Shown: positions 58,947-64,000 of the stretch, piece by piece | How the letters are laid out: each line of letters begins with the position of its first letter | Numbering within the stretch: position 1 is the first letter of the stretch | Assembly (NCBI GenBank): GCA_022432975.1 | Contig: CM039514.1 | Coordinates: forward strand, 11,718,668-11,782,667 | DNA: 64,000 nucleotides | Direction: 5' to 3' | From: Begonia masoniana | Lineage: Eukaryota; Streptophyta; Magnoliopsida; Cucurbitales; Begoniaceae | Program-made: the position numbers and the translations under genes | Notes under the pieces: model-generated | What the model was told of the DNA's origin: nothing | Database searches by the model: none | What the model saw: only the letters and a program-made list of their open reading frames with translations

Positions 58947-60161
58947 TGTTAGCTTAAAATATGTTTAAGTAACTATGTTTTTGATGATAATGATTAATGT
59001 AGAATATATAAATAGAAAATGATTATAAGAAATGAAAGATGTTAAGATTTGTAGCATCAGTTTGGGAATGCCCTTTAAAAAGGGTATTGTGTTTTCTAAC
59101 AAATTTGGTTAAGTGTTGGTAGTCAAGTCTGGTACATACAAAATGGAAAAGGAACATCGACCGAATCAAAGCAGACTTGAAGATTATCGACTGAAGTCAT
59201 CCTTGGGAACTACGTCATCTAGACTTAGAAGTCTACAGATTCTGACGTCGTCCAAAAGCTTTATCGTCCGAAATCAACATCGTCCAGACTTAGAAGACAA
59301 CATAAAGCTTTGCCGTCCAGATTCTAAAGTCGTCCGAAAACCACGTCGACCAAATACTAAAGACAGAAGTCGTCCAAATGAATAACATCAACCGAATCAA
59401 GACTTCGTCCAAATAGATAACATTATCCGAATCATGAAGTCGTCCAATATAAGAATGCTTCTTAAAGATCAACGTCTTCCGAATCAAGAAGTCATCCGCC
59501 AAGAGTGATAGCGACTCCAGAACTCAACGGCTAGTTTTCTGTGTAGGGATGCTCTCTAACGGTCATATTTTTAAGCAGAAACAAGGAGCCTTCTGAATGA
59601 GAAGCTGATTACGACGCTAGTATAAAAAGAAAAATTGTAGCTTGAGAGAAGAACTTTTGAGAATTTGGTTAATTTTTCCTCACAACTCTTGCGAGCTTAC
59701 ACGTCTGCAATACTCTTCTATATTCTACACCTCTCTACTCTTAAACTTGTGATTTAGCTTTTGAGAGAGTGTAGTTCTGTGCTATACTATTCAAACTTGT
59801 AAAAGAAAAACTGAAGGCAGTAGATTGACGCCCGTGAAGTTCAATCTAGAATTGTAAGGTTTTAGATCGACACCCGTGAAGTTCGATCAAGAAATTTCGT
59901 TGAGGAGAAGTTAAGGATCTTCAAGGGGAAAAACCTTGAAGCGTGGACGTAGGCAAGATTGGCTGAACCACGTAAAAAATCTTGGTGTTAATTTCTCTAT
60001 CTCTACTCTTTATTTTTATTTTGTTTGTCTTTATTATCATTATAAAAAAATAAATTAATAAAGTTAAGTGATTAACCTGATAGAGATAATCAAGTTTTAA
60101 ATATACAATTAGGCAAGAATTTTCTAATTTACCCTCCCTATTAGACAATCACAATCCTACA
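58947..60161 (+). repeat. 5' LTR of the plus-strand copia element (1215 bp)
   Basis: Begins TGTTAGCTTAAAATATG and ends CAATCCTACA, two bases before the primer binding site. From 59150 to 59500 it contains many copies of short CGTCCA(G/A)A / CGTCCGAA words. The stretch ATAAAAAGAAAAATTG near 59620 could hold the TATA-like promoter. Confidence 0.88.
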
Positions 60162-60163
60162 AT

Positions 60164-60176
60164 TGGTATCAGAGAC
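60164..60176 (+). other. Primer binding site of the plus-strand copia element
   Basis: TGGTATCAGAGAC: the first 11 bases match the initiator tRNA-Met type primer site. It is separated from the LTR end by AT. Confidence 0.9.
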
Positions 60177-60233
60177 AGGTTAAATATTGTCATATTTGTA
60201 AATTAGAAATAAATATATTGTGATATATTTAGA

Positions 60234-61325
60234 ATGACATTCAACACAAGCACTTCACACATAGAGGGACAATCCACTTCTAGGCCACCTCTTTTTAATG
60301 GTAATGACTATGTATATTGGAAAGCTAGGATGAGAATTTTTATTCAGGCAATGGACTATGAACTATGGAGTATTATTGAAAATGGTCCATTTAAAGCTAT
60401 GAAAACAGAAAATGGTGTAAGTGTTCCAAAGTCTGTATATGAATTAGATGATTCGGATAAACGTAATCTAAGTTTAAATGCCAAAGCAATAAACACCTTA
60501 TACTGTACTATAAACAGGGATGAATTTAACAGAGTTCAAGTGTGTGATAGTGCACAAGAAATATGGCATTTACTTGAAATAACACATGAGGGAACAAATC
60601 AAGTAAAAGAAAGTAAAATGAGTATGTTAGTACATGAGTATGAACTATTTTCCATGATAAAGGATGAATCAATTAGTTCTATGTTTACTCGGTTTACTAA
60701 CATCACTAATTGTTTAAAAGTGCTTGGTAGAGTTTATCCAAATGAAGAACTTGTCAGGAAAATTCTGAGATGCCTACCAAGAGCCTGGCAATCGAAAATG
60801 ACAGCTATACAAGAGGCTAGGGATCTCAAGGTTATCAAGCTAGAAGAACTCATTAGCTCTCTAATGACTCATGAGATAACCATGAGAGCCAATGACAAGA
60901 AAGATCTCAAGGAGAAAGAGATCAAAAAGAAGAAAGACATTGCACTCAAAGCTTCCTCAAGCAAAGAAGAAGAATCCGAGGAAGAAGATAATGATGAGGA
61001 TATAGCCCTCATTACTAGAAGGTTCAGTAAATTTCTCCAGAGAAAGAGGATGCAAGGGAAGAGGTTCTCAAAGGGAGATAAACCTCAAAAGAATAAGGAA
61101 ATTACCTGCTTTGAATGCGGGAAGCCAGGACATATCAAGGCCGAATGTCCTCAAACCAAGAAGGGTCCCAAGCGATTCAAGAAGAGTGCCATGAAAGCTA
61201 CATGGGATGACAGTGAGAGTGACACTTCTTCGGAAGATGAAGAAGTCGCCAATCTATGCTTTATGCACACGATGATGAGGTTAGTCATTCCTCTAGTGAT
61301 AGTGAAAACGATGAGGGTGATTTAA
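60234..61325 (+). CDS. Copia gag (UBN2-type) with zinc knuckle, ends in a frameshift
   Basis: Start MTFNTSTSHIEGQ. The frame includes PPLFNGNDYVYWKARMRIFI and ELWSIIENGPF (UBN2/DUF4219 gag N-terminus), AQEIWHLLEITHEGTNQVKE, then a Lys/Glu-rich stretch and the knuckle CFECGKPGHIKAEC at about residue 295. Near 61263, just after CFM, the original frame continues one step over (AHDDEVSHSS...), so one base seems lost. The last 20 residues of the 363-aa frame are out of the natural frame. Confidence 0.88.
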   Translation: MTFNTSTSHIEGQSTSRPPLFNGNDYVYWKARMRIFIQAMDYELWSIIENGPFKAMKTENGVSVPKSVYELDDSDKRNLSLNAKAINTLYCTINRDEFNRVQVCDSAQEIWHLLEITHEGTNQVKESKMSMLVHEYELFSMIKDESISSMFTRFTNITNCLKVLGRVYPNEELVRKILRCLPRAWQSKMTAIQEARDLKVIKLEELISSLMTHEITMRANDKKDLKEKEIKKKKDIALKASSSKEEESEEEDNDEDIALITRRFSKFLQRKRMQGKRFSKGDKPQKNKEITCFECGKPGHIKAECPQTKKGPKRFKKSAMKATWDDSESDTSSEDEEVANLCFMHTMMRLVIPLVIVKTMRVI

Positions 61326-64000
61326 TCGATGCATTCAATGACTTAGTTAAACAATATAGCATGCTCAAATCTAAATACAACTCTTTAAAGAAGGAAAATA
61401 CAAACTTGGTTGAAAAGCATGCTAATGAGTGTAATCTGCATGAAAAAGAGATAAATGATCTTAAAAGTAGAAATGAAAATCTGAATAACATTGTTCTTAA
61501 ATTTACTAACGGCATTAAGAACTTAAACATACTGTTAGGCAGTCAGAGAGTTACATTTGATAAAGCAGATTTAGGATATGAAAGGTTTAATAAAAAGAAA
61601 CTATACAATAATTTCTTTGTCAAATCAACTACCTGTCATGCATGTAATGAAGTAGGACATAAATCTTTTGTATGTTATTTAAAAGTAAACAATGTTAAAT
61701 CTGGTGGTAAACTACAATGGGTTCCTAAGGGACCAGACCTAACACTAGGACCCAAAATATTTGGGTACCTAAGAAGACCACCTGATTACTGTCTTGTAGG
61801 TTGATTATTCTCCCGGTAAAAATCAATTGTACCTCGATAGTGGATGCTCGAGGCATATGACGGGAGACTCAACAAAGTTTTCCTTTGTCAACAAGAAGAA
61901 AGGGAATGTCACATTTGGTGAAAATCAAAAGGGCAAGATTGTTGGCATCGACAATATAGGTAATCCTGCCAATCCTATTATCGAAAATGTGTTATTAGTA
62001 GAAGGGTTAAAGCATAACTTGTTAAGTATTAGCCAATTGTGTGACAAAAGATATAAAGTGACATTTAAATCAAATGCATGTGTGATTAAAGATGTTTCTA
62101 ATAACAAAATTTTGTTCAAAGGATATAGAAAAGAGAATGTTTATATTATTGATTTAGATAACTTTGAACATATTGATGAAAAATGCCTTGCTGTGAATTT
62201 GTTGGTTGATAGTTGGACTTGACATAGAAGATTAGGTCACGTAGGTATGGACACCTTAGCTAAGATTACTAAGGATAATTTAGTTAAAGGGATTCCAAAA
62301 ATATCCTCTGAGAAGGATAAAGGCTGTGAAGCTTGCCAAATGGGCAAGCAAATCAAAAGTTCCTTTGCATCAAAGAATGTAATTTCTACATCCGAGCCTC
62401 TCCAACTTCTTCACATGGACCTCTTCGGTCTTTCAATATTGCTAGTCTAGGATGCAAACATTATGCCTTTGTCATTGTAGATGATTTCTCTAGATTTACT
62501 TGGGTATTCTTTCTAAAGTCAAAGGATGAAACTTTTGACATCTTCTCTAGTTTTAGGAAGAAAGTTCAAAATGAAAAGAATCTCACCATTGGTGCTATTC
62601 GTAGTGATCATGGTGGAGAATTTGAAAATGAAAAATTTGAACTTTTATGTCTCAAACACGGAATTGATCACAATTTTTCTTCTCCTAGAACCCCTCAACA
62701 AAATGGTGTTGTTGAGAAGAAAAATAAGTCTCTTCAAGAGCTAGCTCAGACCATGCTCAACGAAAACTCTCTTCCAAAGTATTTCTGAGCAGAAGCTGTC
62801 TCCACAGCTTGTTATGTGCTAAACTGGGTCTCCATAAGCCTATTTTAGAGAAAATACCTTATGAGCTTTGGAATGGAAAAATCCCTTATGTAAAGTACTT
62901 TAGAGCCTTTGGTTGTAAATGTTTCATTCTAAACACCAAGGATAACTTGAGAAAATTCGATTCCAAATCTGACCTTGGAATCTTTCTTAGCTATTCTCTA
63001 TCCAGTAAAACATATAGGATGTTCAACAAAAGAACACTAGTTGTAGATGAATCCGTGCATGTCAATTTTGATGAGACCCCTCATCCCACTACAATGTGGT
63101 TGAGGATGATATATTAGAAAAACAATTGGATTCTCTCTCCTTAGACAAACCTAGTGAAACCATTCAAGGAGAAAATTCTATAGATTCTTCTTCAAAATCC
63201 CTAGAAATTATCCCTGTCAAGAATGAAAATGATGCTCTGCCTACAGATTGGAAATTTCTCAAAGATCATCTCTTAGATGAAGTTCTAGGGGATCATTCTT
63301 TAGAAGTTAAGACTAGATCCTCTCTTAGGAATCTCTGTGCCAATGTGACATTTATTTCACAAGTTGAACCTAATAAATTCGTGGAAGCAGAGCTAGATGA
63401 AAATTGGATTGTGACTATGCAAGGAGAGTTAAACTAATTTGAAATGAACAATATTTGGGAACTTGTTCCAAAACCCAATGATCATCCAATTATAGGAACT
63501 AAATGAGTTTTTAAAAACAAGATGGATGAAAATGACATAGTCATTAGAAATAAAGCTAGGTTAGTTGCCAAGGGATACAACCAAGAAATAGAGATAGATT
63601 TTAAGGAAACTTTTGCCCCAGTAGCCCGTCTACAATCCATTAGGATGCTTCTAGCATATGCTGTTTCAAGAACTTCACTCTTTTTCAAATAGATGTCAAG
63701 AGTGCATTTTTGAATGGGTATTTTAGAAGAAGTTTATGTGGAGCAACCCCTAGGTTTCGAAGACTATGAAAAACCTGACCATGTATACAAACTTAGGAAA
63801 GCCCTGTATGGTTTAAAACAAGCTCCTAGAGCCTGGTACGATAGGTTGAAGACCTTCCTTGAGGAAAGGAAGTTTAAAAAGGAAAAAACGGATTCAACCT
63901 TATTCACTATGCAAAAAGGAGAAGATATTCTCATAGTGCAAATATATGTTGATTGTATCATTTTTGGCTCAACAAATGTTGCACTCTGTGATGAATTTGC
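61260..64000 (+). pseudogene. Copia pol: protease, integrase, reverse transcriptase, many lesions, 3' end outside
   Basis: A coiled, Lys/Asn-rich linker with a second knuckle (CHACNEVGHKSFVC) is followed by protease DSGCSRHMTG (61842). Then come GAG-preintegrase HRRLGHVGMDTLAK and integrase (CEACQMGKQ, IRSDHGGEFENE, RTPQQNGVVEKKN). Reverse transcriptase starts AELDENWIVTMQGEL (63390). Stops replace expected Trp at 62221 (before HRRLGH), 62786 (before AEAVSTACYV) and 63503 (before VFKNK). A TAA replaces an expected Gln at 63436. Frame changes occur near 62440, 62830, 63100 and 63700. At 63945 the YVDD box reads YVDC, losing a catalytic Asp. Inactive. Confidence 0.87.

Larger units (their letters stand above)
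58947..64000 (+). mobile_element. Ty1/copia retrotransposon, SIRE-like, runs off the window
   Basis: LTR (58947-60161), primer binding site TGGTATCAGAGAC at 60164, gag at 60234, then protease, integrase and reverse transcriptase up to the window end. The order integrase before reverse transcriptase identifies Ty1/copia. It lies head to head with the truncated copia element, its LTR directly abutting it. The 3' LTR is outside. Confidence 0.92.

Overview
This window is nuclear DNA from a dicot-type flowering plant. The evidence is intron-rich genes with GT..AG introns and clear orthology to plant-only families (PMT methyltransferase, RGLG ubiquitin ligase, sieve element occlusion protein), plus Ty3/gypsy, Ty1/copia, MULE and hAT elements of plant type. 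I cannot name the species. There is no bacterial, operon or CRISPR content.

Layout. 1-4140: 5' part of a Ty3/gypsy retrotransposon on the minus strand (LTR, PBS, gag-pol). 4661-5966: a fold-back DNA transposon with an 8-bp target duplication. 7797-11217: a PMT9-like methyltransferase gene (minus, 7 exons, one single-base frame break). 12-15.6 kb: repeat-rich intergenic DNA. 15638-34151: a cluster of Mutator-like elements. It holds an 8.05-kb two-gene MULE with a gene-capturing Pack-MULE nested in its transposase gene, a second 7.76-kb two-gene MULE carrying a 2.5-kb solo LTR, and a 2.1-kb Pack-MULE with captured BURP and DUF7086 gene pieces. 35330-37986: intact RGLG-type E3 ligase gene (plus, 11 exons). 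39063-41048: intact RAB2/RABB1 GTPase gene (minus, 6 exons). 41386-46389: a solo LTR and a chloroplast RNA-binding protein pseudogene that contains an LTR still joined to a copy of the 3' half of tRNA-Asp, plus a small hAT element in its intron. 47101-49840: intact sieve element occlusion gene (plus, 7 exons). 50073-50986: a second small hAT element. 51-54 kb: a decayed hAT transposase region. 54-58.9 kb: a truncated SIRE-like copia element on minus. 58947-64000: a second SIRE-like copia element on plus, running out of the window.

Three host genes look intact by exon arithmetic (RGLG 452 aa, RAB2 211 aa, SEO 700 aa). The methyltransferase gene would be intact but for one missing base. About two thirds of the window is transposable element. 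The most interesting material is (i) the LTR joined to a tRNA-Asp half inside an exon, flanked by a 12-bp duplication, (ii) three unrelated MULE ends that all carry arrays of short palindromes, and (iii) two Pack-MULEs that fuse pieces of RAB8, UDP-glycosyltransferase, BURP and DUF7086 genes.
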